Assembly: GCA_035548125.1 (NCBI GenBank)
Contig: DASZTV010000075.1
Location: 1 to 47,275, forward strand
Length of the DNA: 47,275 nt
Direction of reading: 5' to 3'
Source of the DNA: DASZTV01 sp035548125
GTDB taxonomy: Bacteria > Actinomycetota > Actinomycetes > JAFAQI01
The notes beneath the pieces are model-generated. The model was not told the DNA's origin and ran no database searches. It saw nothing but the letters and a program-made list of their open reading frames with translations. This document shows positions 33,255-41,490 of the stretch, piece by piece (within the stretch, counting starts at the first letter, position 1; each line of letters opens with the position of its first letter). The position numbers were made by a program, and so were the translations under genes.

Positions 33255-33586
33255 TGCACTTCTACCCGAGCGCCGAACAGCTCGCCGAAGCCGTCGAGGA
33301 GTTCCTGCGCAACGAGGTCATGCCGGCGCTGGAAGGCCGGCTGCACTTCCAGGCCCTCGTCGCAGCGAACGTGATGGCGGTGCTGCGCCGCGAGCTCACC
33401 GACGGTTCGGCGCTCGCGGCCGCGCACGCCGAGCAGCTCGCCGCCCTGGGGTTCGACGACGACGCCGCGCTGATCGCGGCGATTCGCAGCGGTGAGGTCG
33501 ACGAGCGGTTCGGTGACATCGTCGCGGCGCTGCGCCCGTCGGTCGAAGCCGCGGTGGCAATCGCCAACCCGAAGCATCTGCGATAG
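33254..33586 (+). CDS. DUF6285-type small protein
   Basis: A 110-residue helical protein of unknown biochemical role. MHFYPSAEQLAEAVEEFLRN and LHFQALVAANVMAVLRREL are typical of the DUF6285 family, which regularly sits between an APH-type kinase and an acyl-CoA dehydrogenase (from memory). It overlaps the kinase stop as TGATG. It may be an accessory subunit of that enzyme pair. No catalytic motif is visible. Confidence 0.85.
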   Translation: MHFYPSAEQLAEAVEEFLRNEVMPALEGRLHFQALVAANVMAVLRRELTDGSALAAAHAEQLAALGFDDDAALIAAIRSGEVDERFGDIVAALRPSVEAAVAIANPKHLR

Positions 33587-33641
33587 GAAACACTGTCGGC
33601 GCGGCCGACTCTGTCAATGGGCGGCGGGTGGGGAGGTGGAC

Positions 33642-34916
33642 GTGGACTTCACGCTTCCGGCAGACCTCGCGGCATATCTCACCGAGCTCGACGACTTCAT
33701 CGAGCGGGAGATCAAGCCGCTCGAGGCGGAGAACGACAACGTCCGCTTCTTCGACCACCGCCGCGAGGACGCGCGCACCGACTGGGACCGGGGCGGTCTT
33801 CCCAACCACGAGTGGGAGCTGCTGCTCCGCGAGGCGCGGCAGCGCGCCGACGCGGCTGGGCACTACCGGTTTCCGTACCCCAAGGAGTACGGCGGCAAGG
33901 ACGGCACCAACCTCGCGATGGCGGTGATCCGCGAGCACCTCGCGACCAAGGGCCTCGGGCTGCACAACGACCTACAGAACGAGCACTCGATCGTCGGCAA
34001 CAACGTCGGACTGCTGCTGATGCTGCACTACGGCAGCGAGGAGCAGCAGGCGACCTGGATCGACGACCTCCTCAACGGCCGCAAGTTCTTCGCCTTCGGC
34101 ATCACCGAGCCCGACCACGGCTCGGACGCGACGTTCATGGAGACCCGAGCCGTCCGCGACGGCGACGAGTGGGTCATCAACGGCGAGAAGACCTGGAACA
34201 CCGGGATCCACGTGGCAACCCACGACATGATCATGGCGCGCACCTCCGGCGAGCCCGGCGACGCGCGCGGCATCACCGCGTTCCTCGTGCCCACCGACTC
34301 CCCCGGCTTCAAGGTCGAGGAGTTCCTGTGGACCTTCAACATGCCGACCGATCATGCGCACATCTCGCTCACCGACGTTCGGGTCCCGCACTCTGCGATC
34401 TTCGGCGAGGAAGGCCGTGGGCTCGCGATCGTGCAGCACTTCTTCAACGAGAACCGGATCCGGCAGGCCGCGTCGAGCCTCGGCGCGGCGCAGTACTGCA
34501 TCAACGAGTCGGTGGCATACGCCCAGGAGCGCAAGCCGTTCGGCAAGCCGCTCGCGGCGAACCAGGCGATTCAGTTCCCGCTGGTCGAGTTGCAGACCCG
34601 CGCCGAGATGCTCCGCGCGCTGATTCACAAGACGGCGTGGCGCATGGACACCGAAGGGGTGTTCGCGGCGTCCCGCGAGGTGTCGATGTGCAACTACCAG
34701 GCCAACCGACTGTGCTGTGAGGCCGCAGACCAGGCGATGCAGGTGCACGGTGGCCTCGGCTACTCGCGCCACAAGCCGTTCGAGCACATCTACCGCCACC
34801 ACCGCCGGTACCGGATCACTGAGGGCTCCGACGAGATCCAGATGCGCCGGATCGCCGGCTATCTGTTCGGCTTCATGAAACAGACCGCTCCGAAGGGCGT
34901 CGACGAGAAGCCGTGA
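33642..34916 (+). CDS. Acyl-CoA dehydrogenase (FadE family)
   Basis: A 424-residue FAD enzyme for alpha,beta-dehydrogenation of an acyl-CoA, or, in the ACAD10/11-like setting, for processing phosphorylated hydroxyacyl-CoA. FAD- and substrate-binding segments are seen: FGITEPDHGSDATFMETRAV, VINGEKTWNTG, QERKPFGKPLAANQAIQFPL and QVHGGLGYSRHKP. The C-terminal RITEGSDEIQMRRIAG is where the catalytic Glu lies. GGAGG at 33632-33636 with a 5-nt spacer supports the GTG at 33642; a GTG two codons earlier is possible. The 55-bp gap from DUF6285 holds a short GTCGG/CCGAC stem. The stop overlaps the next gene as GTGA. Confidence 0.93.
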   Translation: MDFTLPADLAAYLTELDDFIEREIKPLEAENDNVRFFDHRREDARTDWDRGGLPNHEWELLLREARQRADAAGHYRFPYPKEYGGKDGTNLAMAVIREHLATKGLGLHNDLQNEHSIVGNNVGLLLMLHYGSEEQQATWIDDLLNGRKFFAFGITEPDHGSDATFMETRAVRDGDEWVINGEKTWNTGIHVATHDMIMARTSGEPGDARGITAFLVPTDSPGFKVEEFLWTFNMPTDHAHISLTDVRVPHSAIFGEEGRGLAIVQHFFNENRIRQAASSLGAAQYCINESVAYAQERKPFGKPLAANQAIQFPLVELQTRAEMLRALIHKTAWRMDTEGVFAASREVSMCNYQANRLCCEAADQAMQVHGGLGYSRHKPFEHIYRHHRRYRITEGSDEIQMRRIAGYLFGFMKQTAPKGVDEKP

Positions 34917-37900
34917 GCGGGCGGGCTGCTCGGTTTGCCGTGGCGCTGTCCAGCGCCGCGGGACTCCTCTCGTTGAGCCCGCTCTACGCGGCCGCCGATC
35001 AGGTCGCACCGTCGGCACCGCACGGCCGGGTGATCGTCGTATTGCACGCCCAGACGACGTCGGGTGGCGACGGCTTGCCGGCCACCACGAGGGCACCCCG
35101 CCAGGCGGCCCGGGCTCAGCAGGGTCAGGTCGCGGCTTCGATCGAACGCAACGGCGGTACGGTCCGCGACCGGTTCGAGCTGATCAACGCGCTCTCCGCC
35201 ACGGTGACCGCCTCCGAAGCAGTCGACCTGGCAAACGACAGTCGGGTCGCAGCGGTCGTACCCGACGCGACGATCCGCGAAGCCGCATCAGACTCGCGAG
35301 CCGGCCGGCCGAGAGACTTCCCGACCACCGGGTCGATGCAGACCCCGCACCCGCCCGTCGCCGGAGCGTGTCCGTCTCACCAGAACGACGTCGCGGTGGG
35401 TCCCGAAGCGCTGACGGCAACCCACGCCGACTCCGCTCACTCGCTCGGCTACACGGGCAAGGGGGTGACCGTCGGCTTCATCGCGGATGGCGTCGACATC
35501 CACGATCCTGACCTCACGCGTGACGGCAAGAGCGTGTTCAGCGACTACCAGGACTTCTCGGGTGACGGCCCCGACGCTCCGACCGGCGGTGACGAGGCGT
35601 TCCTCGACGCCGGCGCGATCGCCGCGCAAGGCACCCAGGTGCACGACCTTGCACGGTTCAGCAACCTTCCGCTGAGCCGCCCGTGCCTGATCCGCCTGGT
35701 CGGCGAGGCGCCCGGTGTCGACCTGGTCGGGCTGAAGGTGTTCAGCGACAGCTCCACCACGACTTCGAACTTCCTGCAAGCGATCGATTACGCGGCCGAC
35801 GTCGCACGCGTCGACGTCCTCAACGAGTCGTTCGGCGGCAACCCTCTTCCCGATACGACGCAAGACCTCGTGAAGGCCGCCAACACGGCGGCGATCGCGC
35901 GGGGCGTGACCGTCACGGTGTCGACCGGAGACGCGGGCATCACCAACACGATCGGAAGCCCCGCTACCGCTCCGGGGGCGATCGCGGTCGGTGCATCGAC
36001 GACATTCCAGGCGTATCTGCAGACCGGTTATCACGGAGCCACGCTGCCCGGCATCAACGGCTGGGTGAACAACAACATCAGCTCACTGAGCTCCGCCGGG
36101 TTCAGCAGCTCCGGGCGGTCGGTCGACCTGGTCGCGCCGGGCGACATCAACTTCGCGCCGTGCTCCACCGATCTCGACACCTATCCGGAGTGCACCACGT
36201 TCGCCGGCGGCTCCGACGGGATCGAGGAAGCCGGCGGTACCAGCGAGTCCGCGCCGATCGTTGCCGGCGTCGCCGCACTGGCGATCCAGGCGTACCGCGC
36301 AGGTCATCACGGCAGCTCACCGGCGCCGGCTCTGGTCAAGAGGATCCTGCTCGACAGCGCGGACGACATCGGCGCGCCCGCGGAGCAGCAGGGTGCGGGG
36401 CTGGTGAACGCGCGCCGGGCGGTGGTACTGGCGAAGGCGTACGGCTCGACGGGCGCGCCGACCGCAACCGCCATCCAGCTGACGAAGAACCACTTCACCG
36501 CGATCGGTCACGGAGGACAGCTGTCGACCTTCAAAGCGAAGGTCCGGAACGTCGGCGCCAAGAAGGCGACGATGTCGTTCCGCGGCCGAACCCTGGGTGC
36601 GTACACGTCCGTTGCCGACACGACCGTCACGCTCGGCGATTCCGGCACGCCGTACGTGGACTACGCCGGGTTGGCGGACAACGTCGCGAAGACGACGTTC
36701 GCCGTGCCGGCCAAGGCGGACCGGCTCCAGGCCTCGATCGCGTACCAGGGCTCTTCGCTGGACCCCGCCGCGCGCGACCGGCTGCTGCTCGTCGATCCGC
36801 GCGGCAGGCTCGCCGGGACTTCGTTGCCGCAGGGCGTCGGCAACTACGGCCACACCGAGGTCGCGCGTCCGCTCGCCGGGACCTGGACCGCCTACGTCCT
36901 CAGCCGTACGACGGCGAACGGCGGCAGCGCCGGAGCCGTACGGTTCGCCGCGTCCGTCGCTAGCTACCGCTCATTCGGGTCCGTGTCGCCCGGCAAGGTC
37001 ACGCTCGCTCCTGGCAAGTCCGCGACCATGACGCTGAAGGTGAAGAACCCGGCGAAGCCGGGCGACACCAGCGGCGCGCTGCTGATCGCCTCTTCGGTTG
37101 CGGGCGCGCACAAGCCGCGGACGACCTCCACGGTGCCGGTCATCCTGCGGACCTTGATCCCGGGCGGCTCCCACAGCTTCGCCGCGGCATTGACCGGCGG
37201 GAACGGACGCAACAGCAACACCGGAACCGGGTACTCCTACCAGACCGACGTTGCGGCGAACACGCCGTCGCTCAACGTGAGGGTCACGCTTCCCATGAAC
37301 TCCAAGAACCCGTTCAACGCCTTCCTCGTGGCCCCGAGCGGCAACGTGGTGTCCCAGGCGTCGAACGCGACGAACCCGGGTGACAGCAACCCGTTGCAGC
37401 CGACCACCGTGGCTGGCGTCCAACTGCACGCTGTTGCGCCGCCCCCCGGGCGTTGGACCATCCTCGTCGACTTCACCCCCGCGGTGAGCGGGATGGACAT
37501 CACCACCCCGTTCGTCGTCGCGACGGACAACACCCCGCTGCACCTGACCTCGACCGGCGTCCCCACCTCGACGGCGACCGTGATCAACACGGGTGCGGGG
37601 CAAGAAGCAACGATCACCATCACCAACAACGGCCCGACCTACGAGACGTTCTTCGTCGACCCGAGGCTGTCCACGATGAAGACGTACGACCTGCTCGCGA
37701 TCGGAAGCGCGCAGACCAACGTGCCGCCGGGCGAGGACGACGAGGTGCCGGCCTACCTGATCCCGACGAACACGACGTCGGTGACCGCGGCGGCGACGAC
37801 GACCGGCGGCAAACCGTTCCAGTTCGACGTGGCGCCCGCGCTCGGTGACCCCGACCTCGCCTCCTCCGCCGGCCTCACGCCGTCCGCGACCTATACCGCG

Positions 37901-38272
37901 CAACCGGTCACGCCGGGGCTGTGGGCGATGGTCCCGTCGCAGATCGGGCCGTACCCCGGCCCGCCGGCACCGGAACCGGTGAGCACCACCATGACCGCAA
38001 CCACCCGGGCGTTCGACCCCTCCGCCATCCCCTCGACCGGTGACCTGTGGGGGCTGAGCGTCGCCTCGGAGATCCCGTTCGAACCGGTGGACATCGCCCC
38101 ACACTCGACCGGCACGATCACGGTGCACTTCCAGCCGCCCCCCGGTCAGGCGGTGGTGAGCGGAACGCTGTACGTGGACACGTTCAGCACGACGATCAGC
38201 CTCGACGGGACATACACCTACTACTTCGGCAATCAGGCCGCGGCGCTCCCGTACCGCTACACCGCGAACTGA
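34913..38272 (+). CDS. Large secreted subtilase-like (S8) protein with altered active site
   Basis: The 1119-residue exported protein has a signal peptide to about residue 28, an inhibitor-like propeptide (about 38-125), a subtilisin fold (about 180-500) and about 600 residues of beta-rich domains. Catalytic Asp is at 192 (IADGVD), oxyanion Asn at 304 (LNESFGG) and Ser at 444 (GGTSESAP). Where subtilases have GHGTH, this protein reads AAQGTQVHD (237-245), so the catalytic His is replaced by Gln239; His244 is five residues on. I recall other actinobacterial proteins with a similar AAQG site, so it may be a true subfamily. It starts at the GTG overlapping the dehydrogenase stop. It may be inactive, binding-only or use another His. 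Confidence 0.88.
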   Translation: MSGRAARFAVALSSAAGLLSLSPLYAAADQVAPSAPHGRVIVVLHAQTTSGGDGLPATTRAPRQAARAQQGQVAASIERNGGTVRDRFELINALSATVTASEAVDLANDSRVAAVVPDATIREAASDSRAGRPRDFPTTGSMQTPHPPVAGACPSHQNDVAVGPEALTATHADSAHSLGYTGKGVTVGFIADGVDIHDPDLTRDGKSVFSDYQDFSGDGPDAPTGGDEAFLDAGAIAAQGTQVHDLARFSNLPLSRPCLIRLVGEAPGVDLVGLKVFSDSSTTTSNFLQAIDYAADVARVDVLNESFGGNPLPDTTQDLVKAANTAAIARGVTVTVSTGDAGITNTIGSPATAPGAIAVGASTTFQAYLQTGYHGATLPGINGWVNNNISSLSSAGFSSSGRSVDLVAPGDINFAPCSTDLDTYPECTTFAGGSDGIEEAGGTSESAPIVAGVAALAIQAYRAGHHGSSPAPALVKRILLDSADDIGAPAEQQGAGLVNARRAVVLAKAYGSTGAPTATAIQLTKNHFTAIGHGGQLSTFKAKVRNVGAKKATMSFRGRTLGAYTSVADTTVTLGDSGTPYVDYAGLADNVAKTTFAVPAKADRLQASIAYQGSSLDPAARDRLLLVDPRGRLAGTSLPQGVGNYGHTEVARPLAGTWTAYVLSRTTANGGSAGAVRFAASVASYRSFGSVSPGKVTLAPGKSATMTLKVKNPAKPGDTSGALLIASSVAGAHKPRTTSTVPVILRTLIPGGSHSFAAALTGGNGRNSNTGTGYSYQTDVAANTPSLNVRVTLPMNSKNPFNAFLVAPSGNVVSQASNATNPGDSNPLQPTTVAGVQLHAVAPPPGRWTILVDFTPAVSGMDITTPFVVATDNTPLHLTSTGVPTSTATVINTGAGQEATITITNNGPTYETFFVDPRLSTMKTYDLLAIGSAQTNVPPGEDDEVPAYLIPTNTTSVTAAATTTGGKPFQFDVAPALGDPDLASSAGLTPSATYTAQPVTPGLWAMVPSQIGPYPGPPAPEPVSTTMTATTRAFDPSAIPSTGDLWGLSVASEIPFEPVDIAPHSTGTITVHFQPPPGQAVVSGTLYVDTFSTTISLDGTYTYYFGNQAAALPYRYTAN

Positions 38273-38508
38273 GGACCGGCGCCGCTGCGACGAGCACACA
38301 GAGTGCGAAACGGCGGCGTTTGCTCGCGGAACCGGTGGGCAGACCGGTCAGGGCAGACAGGGATTCGGCGGATTCCCCGAGGCGGTTCGGGTCGGGCGGT
38401 TGGTCGATCACAGGAGGGCTTCCCGGAAATCGGTGGCCAGCTTGGAGTCGACGCTCCGCCCGGCCCGGACGGGCGCCCCGCGCCGCCGCGAACAAATACG
38501 CTGCGGCG
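38273..38508. other. 236-bp intergenic region without a supported gene
   Basis: Between the subtilase-like gene and the enoyl-CoA hydratase gene. It contains a short AAACG/CGTTT stem near 38308-38322, ACCGGT twice, and no convincing -35/-10 pair or ribosome site. A minus-strand frame crosses it but has no start near it and runs into the hydratase in the wrong frame. I see nothing else in it. Confidence 0.5.
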
Positions 38509-39501
38509 ATGAGCGACAGCGAACGGCCGGCACCCTGGTACGACGACGCACCGCTCGGTGAGCTGGCCGGCGAGCCGACCGAGCCGCCGACGTACCGGAC
38601 GATGACGTACGAGGTCACCGGCCGCATCGCGCGGATCACGTTCAACCGGCCGGAGCAGGGCAACTCGATCACCTACGACACCCCGATCGAACTCGCCGAC
38701 GCGGTCGAGCGGGCGGACCTCGACCCCCGGGTGCACGTCATCGTGGTGTCGGGCCGCGGCAAGGGCTTCTGCGGCGGTTACGACCTCGCCGCGTTCGCCG
38801 AACGGATGGACGAGACCGGCCGAGCGCCGTCCACCCGGCGATCCGGGACGGTCCTCGCCTCCGGCGTACAGATCCACAACCACGACCCGAACGGCACGTG
38901 GGACCCGATGGTCGACTACGCGATGATGAGCCGCTTCAACCGCGGGTTCTCCTCGCTGCTGCACGCCAACAAGCCGACGGTGGCGAAGCTGCACGGCTTC
39001 TGCGTGGCAGGGGGCACCGACATCGCGCTGTATGCCGACCAGATCATCGCCGCGGACAACACGAAGATCGGCTACCCGCCTACGCGCGTCTGGGGCATCC
39101 CCGCTGCGGGGATGTGGGCGCACCGGCTCGGCGACCAGCGCGCGAAGCGCCTGCTGTTCACCGGCGACACGATCTCCGGCAAGGAGGCGCTCGAGTGGGG
39201 GTTGGCGATCGAGGCGCCCACCCCCGAGGCGCTCGACGAACGCACCGAGATCCTCCTCGAGCGAATCGCGCGGATGCCGATCAACCAGCTGATCATGGCC
39301 AAGCTCGCCCTGAACAGCGCGCTGCTCGCGCAGGGCGTGTCCACCTCGACGATGGTCTCCACCGTGTTCGACGGCATCGCGCGACACACCCGCGAGGGGT
39401 ACGAGTTCCAGCAGCGCGCGGCGGCGGTCGGCTTCCGGCAGGCGGTCGCCGAGCGCGACGACCCGTACGGCGACCGGGGGCCGTCGACGTTCAAGGGCTA
39501 G
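38509..39501 (+). CDS. Enoyl-CoA hydratase/isomerase family protein (crotonase)
   Basis: A 330-residue crotonase-fold enzyme. The two oxyanion-hole segments are visible: VSGRGKGFCGGYDLAAF and LHGFCVAGGTDIALYAD. The region after the first, with PSTRRSGTVLASGVQIHN and HDPNGTWDPMVDY, is an insertion that makes it longer than the usual 260 residues. The two general Glu residues of classic hydratases are not obvious: the second site has Thr-Asp (GGTDIAL) where ECH has a Glu-centred motif. It may therefore hydrate, isomerise or cleave a less usual CoA ester. The start at 38509 gives an Ala/Pro-rich N-terminus. Confidence 0.9.
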   Translation: MSDSERPAPWYDDAPLGELAGEPTEPPTYRTMTYEVTGRIARITFNRPEQGNSITYDTPIELADAVERADLDPRVHVIVVSGRGKGFCGGYDLAAFAERMDETGRAPSTRRSGTVLASGVQIHNHDPNGTWDPMVDYAMMSRFNRGFSSLLHANKPTVAKLHGFCVAGGTDIALYADQIIAADNTKIGYPPTRVWGIPAAGMWAHRLGDQRAKRLLFTGDTISGKEALEWGLAIEAPTPEALDERTEILLERIARMPINQLIMAKLALNSALLAQGVSTSTMVSTVFDGIARHTREGYEFQQRAAAVGFRQAVAERDDPYGDRGPSTFKG

Positions 39502-39502
39502 C

Positions 39503-39554
39503 TTGACATCGTTCTTTAACGCTGTATAAGTTTCACGAGCGATGGTTAAAGAAC
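39503..39554 (+). promoter_or_regulatory. Sigma-70-like promoter and paired operator for the TetR operon
   Basis: TTGACA (39503-39508) and TATAAG (39525-39530) with a 16-bp spacer form an unusually good housekeeping promoter for this GC-rich DNA. GTTCTTTAAC lies in the spacer (39511-39520), and its exact reverse complement GTTAAAGAAC lies at 39545-39554, over codons 2-4 of the TetR gene. Binding to both arms would block polymerase, so the TetR probably represses itself and the two genes behind it. The predicted +1 is about 5 nt before the ATG, giving a nearly leaderless mRNA. Confidence 0.8.
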
Positions 39555-40171
39555 AAGCGACGAAGCCCGACTGGCGCGAGGCGCGGCGGCGTGCGGCGCG
39601 GGACGCGATCGTGGCCGCCGCCTGGGCTCTCGTGGAGCGCGACGGCCTGGCCGCACTGTCCCTGCGCGACCTCGCGCAGGAGGCCGGGATCACGACCCCG
39701 ACCGTCTACGCGTACTTCGACTCGAAGAACGCGATCTACGACGCGATGTTCGGCCAGGCTGCGGAGCAGTTCGGCGCGCACATGGCCGCCGTGGTCGCTT
39801 CCGGAGACGTACGAGCCGATCTGATCGCGGCAACGCATCGGTTCGCGGAGTACTGCATCGCGAACCCCGCGCGCTACCAGCTGCTGTTCCAGCGGACGAT
39901 CCCCGACTTCGAACCCTCCGAGGCCTCCTACGCGCATGCGGTTGCCGCACTCGGGCGGGCGCGGGTTCGCCTGGTCGACGCGGGCATCGCCGACCCTCGA
40001 CATCTCGACCTGTGGACCGCACTCACCACCGGCCTGGTCGACCAGCAGATCTCCAACGATCCGAACGGCGACCGCTGGCTGCGCCTGATCGAGGACGCAG
40101 TCGACATGTTCCTTGCGCACTGCCGTCCTGCTTCTGCCCCTACCTCCCGACGAGAGCGAGTACGACGATGA
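39542..40171 (+). CDS. TetR-family regulator with WHG-like C-terminal domain
   Basis: A 209-residue regulator. The helix-turn-helix region spans about residues 19-65 (ARDAIVAAAWALVERDGLAA ... TTPTVYAYFDSKNAIYDAMF). The ligand domain has the ANPARYQLLFQRTIPDFEPS pattern of TetR proteins with a WHG/TetR_C_33 domain. The codons at its start form one operator arm. The stop overlaps the next start as ATGA, so it is translated with the metallo-beta-lactamase-fold gene. The effector is probably a substrate or product of the downstream proteins (inference). Confidence 0.93.
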   Translation: MVKEQATKPDWREARRRAARDAIVAAAWALVERDGLAALSLRDLAQEAGITTPTVYAYFDSKNAIYDAMFGQAAEQFGAHMAAVVASGDVRADLIAATHRFAEYCIANPARYQLLFQRTIPDFEPSEASYAHAVAALGRARVRLVDAGIADPRHLDLWTALTTGLVDQQISNDPNGDRWLRLIEDAVDMFLAHCRPASAPTSRRERVRR

Positions 40172-40890
40172 CAACGAAGGTCGACGAGATCGCCCCCGGC
40201 ATCTACCGGCTGTCGACCCTGGTCCCCGACATCGGGCCCGACGGCTTCACGTTCAACCAGTTTCTCGTCGTCGACGACGAGCCGCTGCTCTTCCACACCG
40301 GCCACCGGTCGATGTTCCCGTCGGTGCGCGACGCGATCGAGACGGTGCTCCCGCTGCAGCGGCTGCGCTGGATCACCTTCGGTCACGTGGAGTCCGACGA
40401 GTGCGGCGCGATGAACGAGTTCCTCGCCGCGGCTCCGGACGCACAGGTCGCCCACGGGGCCCTGGGCTGCATGGTGTCGCTCAACGAGATGGCAGACCGG
40501 CCGCCGCGACCGCTGGGCGACGGCGAGGTCCTCGAGACCGGTTCGAAACGGTTCCGCCACCTCGACACCCCGCACGTGCCCCACAACTGGGAGTCCAGGG
40601 TGCTGTTCGAGGAGACGACCGGAACGCTGTTCGCCGGTGACCTGTTCACCCACTTCGGCAACGGCCCGGCGCTGACCGACTCCGACGTGCTCGGTCCGGC
40701 GATGGTGGCCGAGGACATGATGAACGGAAGCAGCCTGTCCGCCGCCACCCCGGCAACCGTCGCCCGGCTCGCCGAGCTGACACCGACCACGATGGCGCTC
40801 ATGCACGGCTCGTCGTACAGCGGCGACTGCGCCGCCGCGCTGCGCGACCTCGCCGCGGACTACTCCCGCCGCATCGCAGCTGCTCGCTGA
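40168..40890 (+). CDS. Metallo-beta-lactamase-fold protein, ODP/flavodiiron-like
   Basis: A 240-residue protein. The metal-site motif is HVESD (His73, Glu75, Asp77), the H-x-E-x-D type of flavodiiron and oxygen-binding diiron (ODP) proteins, rather than the HxHxDH of hydrolases. Further likely ligands are His136 or His139, Asp158 in FAGDLF, and His213 in LMHGSS. No flavodoxin or rubredoxin domain is attached. The family binds a di-iron centre and can sense or reduce O2 or NO (known for relatives). It lies in an operon with the TetR and an SRPBCC protein, so it may act in oxygen-dependent chemistry or sensing (inference). Confidence 0.88.
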   Translation: MTTKVDEIAPGIYRLSTLVPDIGPDGFTFNQFLVVDDEPLLFHTGHRSMFPSVRDAIETVLPLQRLRWITFGHVESDECGAMNEFLAAAPDAQVAHGALGCMVSLNEMADRPPRPLGDGEVLETGSKRFRHLDTPHVPHNWESRVLFEETTGTLFAGDLFTHFGNGPALTDSDVLGPAMVAEDMMNGSSLSAATPATVARLAELTPTTMALMHGSSYSGDCAAALRDLAADYSRRIAAAR

Positions 40891-40918
40891 CCTCTCATCA
40901 CGACAAGGAGGAACTCCC

Positions 40919-41389
40919 ATGGCCAGTGCCCGAACCGGAGAAGCCCGGATCCACGTCGACGCCTCACCTGACGCGCTGTGGCACTTGCTGTCCGACGTCG
41001 AGCGGATGGGCGAGTGGAGCCCGGAGTGCTATCGAGTCGCCTGGCTCGACGGAGCGAGCGCGCCGGCCCAGCCGGGGACGCGCTTCAAGGGATCGAACAA
41101 GTGGGGGCCGGTGCGCTGGTCCATGACATGTGAGGTCAAGTCCGCCGTACCGGGCCGTGAGCTCTCCTGGACGACCGTGCAGGGTGGCCGAGAGCTGGTC
41201 ACGTGGACCTACCGCTTCGAGCCTGCGAGCAGCGGCACCGAGGTCATCGAGTCCTTCGACGTGCACTGGCTTCCGTTCGGGCCGCGGATCTTCGAGGACT
41301 ACCTGATGGTCAATCGGGACAAGCACCGGTCAGCGGCGATGGCGGCAACCCTGCAGCGCATCAAGGCGGCCGCCGAAGCGGGCGGCTGA
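40919..41389 (+). CDS. SRPBCC (START-like) ligand-binding protein
   Basis: A 156-residue helix-grip protein. IHVDASPDALWHLLSDVERM at the N-terminus and the C-terminal helix are typical of the SRPBCC/polyketide_cyc2 family, which holds hydrophobic ligands in a deep cavity. AAGGAGG lies about 7 nt before the ATG. It is the third gene of the TetR operon. It may bind or modify a lipophilic compound that is also the TetR effector; no enzyme activity can be read from the sequence. A hairpin starts 6 nt after the stop. Confidence 0.92.
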   Translation: MASARTGEARIHVDASPDALWHLLSDVERMGEWSPECYRVAWLDGASAPAQPGTRFKGSNKWGPVRWSMTCEVKSAVPGRELSWTTVQGGRELVTWTYRFEPASSGTEVIESFDVHWLPFGPRIFEDYLMVNRDKHRSAAMAATLQRIKAAAEAGG

Positions 41390-41395
41390 CCGCGG

Positions 41396-41465
41396 AGCAA
41401 AGTGGCTTTACCCGCGCGATTCCACGCCGGAATCACCCTTCCACGGGGGGTAAAGCCACTTTGCT
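41396..41465. terminator. Long-stem bidirectional hairpin between convergent genes
   Basis: A perfect 18-bp inverted repeat: AGCAAAGTGGCTTTACCC at 41396-41413 and its complement at 41448-41465. Inside it a second stem pairs GATTCC (41418-41423) with GGAATC (41429-41434). It lies 6 nt after the SRPBCC stop and 25 nt after the stop of the facing peptidase gene, so it can terminate both transcripts. Confidence 0.75.
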
Positions 41466-41490
41466 GCAATCGCTGGGTCGGTGGTGAGAC

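Noticed and set aside
38196..38672. Minus-strand frame with an LPTG-like string followed by hydrophobic residues
   Set aside because: Its only start lies inside the enoyl-CoA hydratase gene, it runs through the subtilase-like 3' end, and it has no signal peptide or ribosome site.
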